From: Thermoguttaceae bacterium
GTDB lineage: Bacteria; Planctomycetota; Planctomycetia; Pirellulales; Thermoguttaceae
Direction of reading: 5' to 3'
Assembly (NCBI GenBank): GCA_017549085.1
Contig: JAFYVO010000398.1
Location: forward strand, 1-15,054
DNA: 15,054 nucleotides
Within the stretch, counting starts at the first letter, position 1. Each line of letters opens with the position of its first letter. Positions 9,001 through 11,807 of the stretch are shown piece by piece. A program made the position numbers and the translations under genes. Below the pieces are notes generated by a model. That model ran no database searches, was not told the DNA's origin, and saw nothing but the letters and a program-made list of their open reading frames with translations.

Positions 9001-9750
9001 GAACGTAATGTCGAAGTCGGTTTCGCTGACGGCGGAAACGACCGTTTGCGTATACTCGCCCCCCGGAATGGCGCGGATCGCTTCTTGCAGATTCGCGGCG
9101 TTGTCGCTCGGAAGAAGGGCCGAGTCGTACTTGAAGAGAATCCAAGTCAATTCGCCTTCGGCGTAGAAACCGAGATTAAAGCTGGAAACGGAGTTCGAAG
9201 TCGTATAAACGTCTTCGACGCTTTTTTGCGCAAAGGACGACTTATAAATCGAGAAGCGTTGCGTTTCGTAAGCGTTGTAAACGAGTTCGAACGTCCCGCT
9301 TTCGACTTTCGTACCGTCGGCGAGCGTCGAGCCCGGAACGATCTCTTGCGGAAGCGTGATGATTTGAACTTCGTCGGTCAAATAACGACCGTAAATGTTG
9401 AGGTCTTCGACGTAATCGCCGTTTTCGTCGAGCAAATAGGGGCTCGATTCCGGGTTCGTCGGATCGTAATCGGGGTTCGCCAAGCGGTCGGCGCCGGTCC
9501 AAGCGACGATCATATCGCCGGCGTTGTTCGAGTCGACGGCGATTTCGCCGCGCACGTCTTGCCAACCGTCGTTGACGAGAATATTATCGGTCGTCCCGAC
9601 GGTCAAACTCAGAAGTTGACGTTCTTCGAGTTGGTCGAGCAAGAGTTTCGTCGGCTTTTGCCCGCGCGCTTTTTCAAGACGCTTTTTCGCAAAACGCCCC
9701 GTCAGCAATTCGGCGACGCTACCAATTTTATTCTTCCGCGATAACGACAT
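1..9750 (-). CDS. Giant modular extracellular repeat protein with embedded S1 serine protease (C-terminus beyond window)
   Basis: An open frame of 3250 codons starts at ATG 9750-9748 and reaches the left edge without a stop. A weak Shine-Dalgarno (AGGTG, 9757-9761) lies 7-8 bases upstream. Order: basic N-terminus, LEERQLLS (residues 41-48); mixed modules and repeat copies to about residue 2000, with one Big_5/SbsA-like Ig domain (about 1363-1533); S1 protease (about 2015-2305); more repeat copies, a second Ig-like domain (about 2571-2765), then repeats to the edge. Asn/Asp-rich linkers occur five times, and another may begin at the very end (GGSTNN). The LEPR-XLL-type N-terminus is known from giant planctomycete proteins and suggests export; I see no classical hydrophobic signal peptide. 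Likely role, by inference: surface or matrix protein with proteolytic activity. Substrate and anchoring mode cannot be seen. The long plus-strand frame opposite it is a codon-usage shadow. Confidence is high for the gene, moderate for localisation, low for function. Confidence 0.95.
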   Translation of the reverse strand, partial: MSLSRKNKIGSVAELLTGRFAKKRLEKARGQKPTKLLLDQLEERQLLSLTVGTTDNILVNDGWQDVRGEIAVDSNNAGDMIVAWTGADRLANPDYDPTNPESSPYLLDENGDYVEDLNIYGRYLTDEVQIITLPQEIVPGSTLADGTKVESGTFELVYNAYETQRFSIYKSSFAQKSVEDVYTTSNSVSSFNLGFYAEGELTWILFKYDSALLPSDNAANLQEAIRAIPGGEYTQTVVSAVSETDFDITFYGGDGVDFAGQNISDIKVRNDFYSDLNGVLEKVKTTGFDANDLRSCTSFQKLILRDVFGDNYLKTVESMMKTQGKKAVVNALQKELDAQADELASGVVTTVDQVQNITTYSSKTGAALGITVSADPWTTAKNIQNAFNAVKGSTLYAPVTRGYYYDEATHTYTYAENPSRAYSSDQSYGTMQAAIKAVEVKVVPVAGSTNQFQVTFTGANGLQNEEALIVSSAEYVTKTKETDPVTGKSKVVYNYVDVIAQDSRTGEYGHVSDKTYSPVATTVKESSSIFRVNSSEVADFVVDTDGDVVYDREGTLAMNGTGRTNQMKPDVAMSADGSFVVVWESETDDATQPYNGSDIMARRFVVQGYAEEGSEQYDKLSFYNNGAENGFVGYLPPETAYSSEPVADPYVLDTNATKVQCVAPVANEFIVNASTNGRQTDPTIGADKDGAFIVAWTTEAQDASYFGGIYARQFNTMAQPVTGDITLASSQIGTNYYGPADAAMSDDGFAVVAWNHDVSWKLESSSVGETALYYSVLEPQSAKFVVDHELVAEGGYGASVSFAYSLLDEKTGDYSARFGLAYTVQAGGGATGDDANSNAVWNGAFSELPTTNYNSAVYEITGNFLEEKEAAEDNANDNNNNDAATDDANVSDEVIHVGSRETSSFTVAQVASNEAAEGDATWRDNQGNPAIGLDADGDVFIASQGFGFVDVQSYNYLYASLSDIYDGYKADAEGLAIRLAWSDFDKANLVYENKAIHYGDKIAYEDKNEDLAKFVKLALGWGYDVDGELVEAGGEQVYFVKAVDCIDVDTYERRFLSIAQKEGATDEQITRLHAVLETLLSPLRNNGNDINLEVSAQEYYTDGMRFDYGAVVSNLRDGSNACFYLAFPNSYVASATTSLVIGRQDNAQNTEPLNAETIAIDLSGQYDNGHIADPIAAARAVQDALNASALAAGAETAFIARYVPISELEFYKGALGEINVNTEAFEYSATVTINDVEQQVRRSVDDYFVLQIVAQNVLHDTPLYIGYEDVQTPTTVTLLDQTDEDRNFGFASSLYVERNGSLGTAQTNPAIAVTSNGDVTVAWGVRSGSDPRNAYNTYPNVGNPIDAAFTHIYVRPFVESTDNAGPTVVNVSLPNGDKVQENETVTSALRDVVVSFSEEMLTMGDGTNYYNKLHAVDNVANWTLLRDGVEVTGAIESITFGMNASQTLAQNTVDENGAPVAEINDGSLAYGTNRWEAVITFAEGYELNDGNYSLVCSSMVQDIARNAIYSQGYAVDGSGAGFDGRAWTLDFSVTRLHKALGFEYGDTFERDNYIPEDYVEYDPNADTHQHDVYGPIVYNDYSSLKQVTRSNILNETDDYGPNTAQAVASNANGDFVTTWVETLEQIDEETGTKTVTQTVWAKAYRALYIVNAAGVREQVVDQSQENVVVKVYEATAVYEATTNKKGETVYELQTATSNGEAVETFADPRQASVAIDDRGDFVVVWDMICDSEELKPSRDVYVAKYAFNGGQMKLNGKAEMMRANVETENDQQYAAVAMDADGDVVVVWESYGQDGSGWGIFGRRIMANGYSYGYTNTIQTLDFNNDIEIEGDELKLTLEHNDQLYEVQVELSVEMRANAQRIQDALLGTGLFTEKDIKVEVGNSSKITIEFMGAYAASYVNLMEAEWYRGGERRADLSCHVDMDNLGAVGKEFDVTETTENNQRFASIAMERDGAFVVTWTSWGQDADAPTESNIYGRKFESNHILGSVAEDGLTATDGGQRTDSASVNAKSITSDDCGIDAYEVFPGSVYDSVCAITVGDGAGTGNNNNNNNSNNNNNDNNANSGLVGTGALLTTRMHVLTAAHVVYGMDPTEDEIYVTFETVEGTVRIQVAQVYIHESFDGEVDGEGADLAVLLLKTPAPSTLKGYELYTETNEVGQKITFAGYGKYGNAGDDEEEIADRQDGVKHKGYNKYELDGHLFKSVNKNVNVLVYDFDDGTDGNDYLGNRYGIKDTGLVEEHDGKYHVIDSMTTTGDSGAPSFINGRIAGICSWGSDYDNDDLYGPGDFNVDVRVSSYVDWINSVIMGGASSEFLVNMDPVQADDDDSGNNNNNAADNETETVGEDVWTRGNQIWSSVAIDDKGNFVVTWTGYNQDGHGDSLTGASNKGLGGVYGRVFASDKDAAAWYGGEVFQVNEYTAFDQVHSQVAMASNGDFVVVYESYQDPADGDNSDYADNYGIYARRYELVEGELKVAIDNSNQNNGNDNNNNSGNNSNDNNDGEQIEIVEMIEKPVGSEFRVTRDDYYLRDKDQLGGSVAVDANGDMVFVWTDLSETRENVDAVVRMRSLTLPEDETPPYVVRANASYQDNGENKQTSLYNNNVTFATSYAPTALVYSFSEYMYSAQMNIAVRNDAFDADDLFAYRDAKSTELNSSKSVLNLRNWTLTQNGRDVTNDYIYDIVYGYNASVYVEDYVRNLEAETGEKYYVSSSSVATNTYELVIVFKQELADGAYVLTLADSVADLASNKLDGDYSGESGGSFTVRFNVGLASHNQQNPIQAPDVEAFAGEIDSAGKPVVASNKNGFVIVTESQVLYEISGSSTNNNNNNNNNNSDNTDEGGPYGYYETTVIDGVTYRIESDIVMRHYNADGTENGVVTRVNQYAAGNQIQPDVAMTENGSYVVAWVGESANALNGVCARFYGGGKENQIQIAGRKGIRCWDVDVQINEETGLVLISWLQGSTTNEGADQVCGVYYDIYGVKRSEVFTIAENADRSVESFDVQGVRIHNKLHYVVVWSAGDKSTLTSEIYQRSFVASYVAGEYVVEYGQTTRVNETTTNGPYTPQIAMVDSGDDVGKYYVVWVSDQTQSNGADIYARAYHVDGGSLSFLGTTGEALVNTTTAHRQYLPSVDANSDGLIVAWASYDVEEYNYSQEDRVDQHDDGIAVRVFNSEGLPVNVANDKLSRGEVVGMNEGEFVINSTTAGYQSVPSVSMFDWEETATALAPKFVVAWQGPNPKAGEPIENLTNTVGGSTNN
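1264..1293 (-). repeat. Poly-Asn tract (10 Asn)
   Basis: Ten consecutive AAT/AAC codons, residues 2820-2829, flanked by S-T on the C-terminal side and S-D-N-T-D on the N-terminal side. It lies between a truncated-looking repeat copy and the next full copy. The mixed AAT/AAC use makes it less pure than a simple microsatellite. Confidence 0.9.
1455..2040 (-). other. Bacterial Ig-like domain, SbsA/Big_5 type (second)
   Basis: About residues 2571-2765. It repeats the pattern of the first Ig-like domain: TPPYVVRAN at the start, ALVYSFSEYMYS as the F-S-E-x-M strand, LNLRNWTLTQNGRDV matching NWTLLRDGVEV of the first copy, LADGAYVLTLADSVADLASNKL near the end, and FTVRFNVG as the last strand. The shared NWTL-x-x-x-G element shows that the two domains are homologous within this protein. 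It has a long insertion before NWTL. Confidence 0.6.
2254..2328 (-). repeat. Asn/Asp/Ser/Gly-rich linker
   Basis: About 25 residues dominated by Asn with Asp, Ser and Gly (for example NNGNDNNNNSGNNSNDNND), placed between one repeat copy ending in ARRYELV and the next opening with GSEFRV. It is a probable flexible interdomain linker and contrasts in base composition with the CG-rich DNA around it. Confidence 0.85.
2755..2790 (-). repeat. Asp/Asn linker just after the protease domain
   Basis: Four Asp codons, then Ser-Gly, then five Asn codons (DDDDSGNNNNN) follow the protease C-terminal helix and precede the next repeat copy. Together with the tract at 3559-3612 it brackets the catalytic half of the protease. 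Confidence 0.85.
2836..3708 (-). other. Chymotrypsin-like (S1) serine protease domain inside the giant protein
   Basis: Approximately residues 2015-2305. The triad is visible: His2085 in LTAAHVV (codon 3498-3496), Asp2131 in GADLAVLLL (codon 3360-3358) and Ser2256 in TTGDSGAP (codon 2985-2983). Also present are an SWG motif after the serine (S1 positions 214-216) and a C-terminal helix reading VSSYVDWI. His-Asp spacing (46) matches the family; Asp-Ser spacing (125) is about 30 longer than chymotrypsin, so there is an inserted loop. The residue six before Ser2256 is Met rather than the Asp of trypsin, so trypsin-like specificity is not expected. A poly-Asn insertion (3559-3612) sits between the first strand (SVCAITVG) and GTGALL. 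All catalytic residues are intact, so the domain is probably active. Whether it cuts the parent protein or external targets is unknown. Confidence 0.9.
3559..3612 (-). repeat. Poly-Asn insertion within the N-terminal part of the protease domain
   Basis: Residues about 2047-2064 read N7-S-N5-D-N-N-A-N-S. The tract falls after SVCAITVGDGAGTG and before SGLVGTGALLTT, that is between the first strand of the S1 fold and the strand leading to the catalytic His. It is the longest Asn-rich stretch in the visible protein. Confidence 0.85.
5150..5662 (-). other. Bacterial Ig-like domain, SbsA/Big_5 type (first)
   Basis: About residues 1363-1533. The segment opens with GPTVVNVSLPNG, has VVVSFSEEM (the F-S-E-x-M strand typical of this type), NWTLLRDG, a late LNDGNYSLVCSS strand, then DIARNAI in the place of the usual D-x-A-G-N motif, and closes with WTLDFSVT. 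That strand order matches SbsA/Big_5-type Ig domains, which act as spacers or adhesive units in surface proteins. The extended middle loop makes it longer than the usual domain of about 110 residues. Confidence 0.6.
7096..7134 (-). repeat. Asn/Asp-rich linker near residue 874
   Basis: An Asn/Asp stretch (EDNANDNNNNDAATDDAN) joins the glutamate-rich segment EEKEAAE to the next repeat-bearing module. It is the most N-terminal of the five tracts seen. Confidence 0.8.
9607..9630 (-). other. LEPR-XLL-type N-terminal motif (LEERQLLS)
   Basis: Residues 41-48 of the giant protein read L-E-E-R-Q-L-L-S, preceded by a Lys/Arg-rich stretch (KKRLEKARGQK, about residues 21-31) and followed by the start of beta-rich extracellular modules. 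In planctomycetes this position and pattern (LExRxLLS after a basic leader) is a recurrent feature of very large exported proteins, catalogued as the LEPR-XLL domain. Its exact sorting role is not established here. It supports both the chosen start codon and the assignment to Planctomycetes. Confidence 0.75.
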
Positions 9751-9800
9751 ATGCAGCACCTGTCTCAACAATATAGTAGTGAAAATAAACTCGCGCCTAA

Positions 9801-9814
9801 GCGCGAATTCGCGC
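9801..9814. promoter_or_regulatory. 14-bp perfect palindrome upstream of the giant gene
   Basis: GCGCGAATTCGCGC is self-complementary over all 14 bases and lies 51 bases upstream of the giant gene's start codon. A second inverted repeat overlaps it: TCGCGC (9791-9796) pairs with GCGCGA (9801-9806) across CTAA. The two could form mutually exclusive structures in the leader RNA, or the palindrome could be an operator for a dimeric regulator. No functional evidence beyond symmetry and position. Confidence 0.35.
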
Positions 9815-9884
9815 GTCGACTTAGTTCAAATCGCGTCCAACTTGAATCGTTTTGCGAACGAGTCGCATCGCAGTCGAGTTTTTC

Positions 9885-9915
9885 GACCGCTTCGAGTCGC
9901 CGACGACTCGCGGTC
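9885..9915. other. Hairpin in the leader region of the giant gene
   Basis: GACCGC (9885-9890) pairs with GCGGTC (9910-9915), and GAGTCG (9894-9899) pairs with CGACTC (9904-9909), giving 12 base pairs with a three-base bulge and a four-base loop. No U-run follows on either strand, so it is not a typical intrinsic terminator. It may be a structure in the 5' leader of the giant transcript. Confidence 0.35.
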
Positions 9916-10353
9916 AAGTTCTCGACCGCGTTTCGAACGTTCGTCGTTTGTTCCAATCCAATCGCTTCCTCGACGCCGTCAAGAAAGCGAAAAACGTTCC
10001 TCGTTCCGCCCCTTCCTTAAACGGAAGGTCGACGGGCCGAAGCGAGAGTACGTCTCATTCTCTCTAATATAATCAAAATTAGCGTCCGCGTCTATTTCAG
10101 CTTTGCAAAAACCCTTCCTTTTTTCCTTTTCTTACTTCGCGATTAAACGGTCTTGCGGAATATCCGGCTTGCGCCGACGTCGCCGCGCCGCGCCCTTTCG
10201 CAAAGTAGGAAGTTTCGGAAGGTCGGAAAAAGAGCGCAAACTTTAACGAAAAGTCAAGGAATACCGCCGCGTCGTTTCGCAACCCGTCTTCGTTTAGGCG
10301 CCGCGTTTCGCAACGGTCGCCGCCGCGTTTTAAAACAATTCTGCGCGGTTCCT

Positions 10354-10381
10354 TGAAAATTCTAAAAAATTTTGATAAAAT
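10354..10381 (+). promoter_or_regulatory. Candidate promoter for the TraB-like gene
   Basis: TTGAAA (10354-10359) and TAAAAT (10376-10381) are separated by 16 bases in an AT-rich stretch, a fair sigma70-type match. It would give a leader of about 180 bases. An 11-bp direct repeat, GTTCCTTGAAA, occurs at 10348-10358 and again at 10394-10404, overlapping the -35 box and lying just downstream of the predicted start site. Confidence 0.4.
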
Positions 10382-10567
10382 TAAACCTTGTTAGTTCCTT
10401 GAAATTTTCTTTTTTTTCGGTTTTGCTCGATTCGGCGCGACGTTGTCCGTTCGCCGTCCTCGTCGAGCGCGCCTTCAAAAGAAAACCGCGTCGAGACGCC
10501 GACGCTTTCCCGCCCTCGCCGAACGATTTGGCGTCGTCGTTCGCTTATCCCAGAAAGGTTTGCGACG

Positions 10568-11653
10568 ATGACGCGCTACTTTTCTTCGACGTTTGCCGTC
10601 GGAACGCTTCTTGTCGTTTTTTTCGTCCAACCCTCCGCCGACGTTGCCGCAAAAACGCCAATTTTTTCGCATTTCGCAACAAACGTCGTTCAACGCGACG
10701 ATTCGAACGCTTCGAACGGTCGCGGCGTCGAAACCGATTCCGCAATCGACGCAAGCCCGGCAAACAGTTCCGATTCTAACGGTTCCAACGCCCGCGCAAG
10801 CTCCGCCGTCGAAGCCGATTCGAACGCCTCCGACGAACTTTGGTTAAAGCTCGAACGGAACGAACGCGGCGTCCCCCAACGCCTCGCGACTTCAATCGTT
10901 CGATTCCAAGGGAAGTTCCGCGCCGACGACGGAGAAACGCGCGACGTTTCGGTCGACCTGATCGGCGCGATTCACCTCGGGGAAGCGGCGTATTACGAAC
11001 GCCTCAACGCCGAGTTTAAGGAATACGAGACGGTCGTTTTCGAATTGGTCGCCGACGAAGGATTCGACCCGAGAGATCTCGCCGCCGCGAAAGAAGCGAA
11101 AAGTCGAACGCCCTCGTCCCCGCTCGACGCGATTCCGTTCCTCCAAGAGTCGCTCGCCGACGCGCTCGGTTTCGTCAACCAAACCGACGGAATCGACTAC
11201 CTCGCGCCCAACCTCAAACGCGGCGACGCAAACGTCGACGATTTCCTCGTTCGCTTGACGACCGGCGACGATATTCCGAACTTTTTCGCCGGCTCCGCGT
11301 TCGACGCGCTCTTCGCGTCCGATTCGGGACGCGTCGAAGGTTGGGCGCTCGCTTGCCTCTTAGCTAAAGACAAGCGGCTCGCGCTCCGACGCTGCGTCGC
11401 CGACGAACTTGCGCGAACAAAACTCGCCGCCGACCCGGGAGAGCAAGAAACAGCGCTGATTCATTACCGCAATCAAATCGCGATCGAAGTCGCTCGACAA
11501 GAGCTCCAAACGGGCAAAACGAAGATCGCCGTTTTTTACGGCGCGGCGCACCTCGACGACCTTGCGCGTCGCGTTGAAAAAACGCTGGAAAGCCCGAACC
11601 GTTCGGAACCGCGCTGGATTACCGCTTGGCCGATGGAGTCGGCGCAAAAATAA
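10568..11653 (+). CDS. Secreted TraB/GumN (TIKI-like) family protein
   Basis: 361 residues, starting at ATG 10568 with a good Shine-Dalgarno (AGAAAGG, 10552-10558) nine bases upstream. Residues about 1-28 form a signal peptide: hydrophobic core TLLVVFFV and a possible cleavage site after VAA. Residues about 45-95 are a low-complexity Ser/Asn/Ala/Asp linker. The rest matches the TraB/GumN superfamily: a first G-x-x-H motif GAIH (133-136), a conserved Glu in VVFELV (Glu159) and a second G-x-x-H motif GAAH (325-328). In TIKI proteins of this superfamily these His/Glu residues belong to a metal-dependent protease site; activity of bacterial members is largely uncharacterised, so a periplasmic or surface peptidase role is inference. 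It is divergent from the giant gene, convergent with the EF-hand gene, and appears monocistronic. Confidence 0.82.
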   Translation: MTRYFSSTFAVGTLLVVFFVQPSADVAAKTPIFSHFATNVVQRDDSNASNGRGVETDSAIDASPANSSDSNGSNARASSAVEADSNASDELWLKLERNERGVPQRLATSIVRFQGKFRADDGETRDVSVDLIGAIHLGEAAYYERLNAEFKEYETVVFELVADEGFDPRDLAAAKEAKSRTPSSPLDAIPFLQESLADALGFVNQTDGIDYLAPNLKRGDANVDDFLVRLTTGDDIPNFFAGSAFDALFASDSGRVEGWALACLLAKDKRLALRRCVADELARTKLAADPGEQETALIHYRNQIAIEVARQELQTGKTKIAVFYGAAHLDDLARRVEKTLESPNRSEPRWITAWPMESAQK

Positions 11654-11729
11654 CCGCCTCGCGACTCTCCGCTTCCCCGCGAACGTCGCCGGATTTTGCG
11701 CCCATTAATATATATATTGACAAAAAAAC

Positions 11730-11770
11730 AAAAACGCGGCTCGAAACTTAACGCTCGAACCGCGTTTTTT
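11730..11770. terminator. Bidirectional intrinsic terminator between convergent genes
   Basis: The left arm (five A, CGCGG, C, TCGA; 11730-11744) pairs with the right arm (TCGA, A, CCGCG, T-run; 11755-11770) with one C-A mismatch and a ten-base loop. The T-run on the right serves the TraB-like gene ending at 11653; the A-run on the left gives a U-run in the EF-hand transcript, which ends at 11808. Position and symmetry fit a shared terminator. Confidence 0.8.
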
Positions 11771-11807
11771 AAAGCGACCTCAAGACGAAACGAACGTCGC
11801 GCTCCGC

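Larger units (their letters stand above)
4050..9105 (-). repeat. Second module family: A-x-x-I-Q-x-A-L helix followed by beta hairpin (F-x-V-x-F-x-G)
   Basis: Several segments share a helix of the form A-x-x-I/L-Q-x-A-L/I/F followed by strands ending in x-V/I-T-F-x-G. Examples: NAANLQEAIRAI (about 9080-9105) with DFDITFYGG (about 9000-9025); AKNIQNAFNAVK (about 8583-8620) with FQVTFTGANG (about 8355-8398); AARAVQDALNAS (about 6195-6230), with a less clear second half; and NAQRIQDALLGTG (about 4145-4190) with KITIEFMGA (about 4050-4105). This is independent of the GDFVVVW repeat. I recall comparable IQ-AL modules in other very large planctomycete and cyanobacterial exported proteins but cannot attach a family name. 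Copies are few and divergent. Confidence 0.5.
60..9560 (-). repeat. Divergent protein repeat family with core GDFVVVW ... IYGR (about 18-19 copies)
   Basis: By eye, units of about 45-60 residues share a pattern: EF-x-V-N, a polar stretch, V-A-M/I-D-x-x-G-D-F-V-V-V-W, E/T-S-x-x-Q-D-G, then I-Y-A/G-R-x-Y/F. Approximate copies: 9390-9560, 7930-8070, 7615-7760, 7450-7590, 6840-7050, 5660-5890, 4790-5010, 4500-4690, 4330-4500, 3810-3985, 2560-2735, 2345-2525, 2050-2220, 1000-1150, 830-960, 650-780, 470-630, 250-440 and 60-180, with a further partial one near 1310-1390. The best-conserved copies flank the protease (residues about 1750-2470). Similar GDFVVVW repeats occur in other large secreted bacterial proteins as I recall them; I cannot name a Pfam family with confidence. 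A repeating four-strand pattern suggests beta-propeller blades, which is inference. Confidence 0.8.
9751..10567. other. Divergent intergenic region, no convincing gene
   Basis: This 817-base region lies between the start of the giant gene (minus) and the start of the TraB-like gene (plus). Small reading frames exist on both strands but are Arg/Ser-rich or otherwise atypical, overlap each other, and none is clearly preceded by a good ribosome binding site. I see no tRNA or recognisable structured RNA. The left 150 bases are rich in GAC/TCG words and hold inverted repeats. A perfect TATAAT occurs at 10068-10073 (+) without a matching -35 box. The segment from about 10350 to 10420 is AT-rich and carries a likely promoter for the plus-strand gene. 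Confidence 0.6.

Noticed and set aside
1882..9744. A 2620-codon open frame on the plus strand opposite the giant gene, and a similar 538-codon one at 148-1764
   Set aside because: Both are in exact codon register with the minus-strand gene. They stay open because the real gene almost never uses TTA, CTA or TCA; the long one ends where the real gene has its TTA codon (Leu3). Their translations are Val/Arg/Asp-rich with no recognisable domain, whereas the minus strand shows repeats, a protease triad and Ig domains.
9770..9775. TATATT on the minus strand as a -10 box for the giant gene
   Set aside because: No -35 box at proper spacing, and the transcript would start within a few bases of the Shine-Dalgarno sequence.
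10068..10073. A perfect TATAAT on the plus strand as a promoter for the TraB-like gene
   Set aside because: No recognisable -35 box upstream, and it would leave a leader of almost 500 bases; the pair at 10354-10381 is better placed.
9751..10356. Small plus-strand frames in the intergenic region (for example at 9751-10020 and 10153-10356)
   Set aside because: They overlap one another, are Arg/Ser-rich, lack convincing ribosome binding sites and match no family I recognise.
11717..11722. TTGACA next to an AT-rich stretch as a promoter between the convergent genes
   Set aside because: It lies between two gene ends with no gene for it to drive and overlaps the terminator; a chance match in AT-rich DNA.
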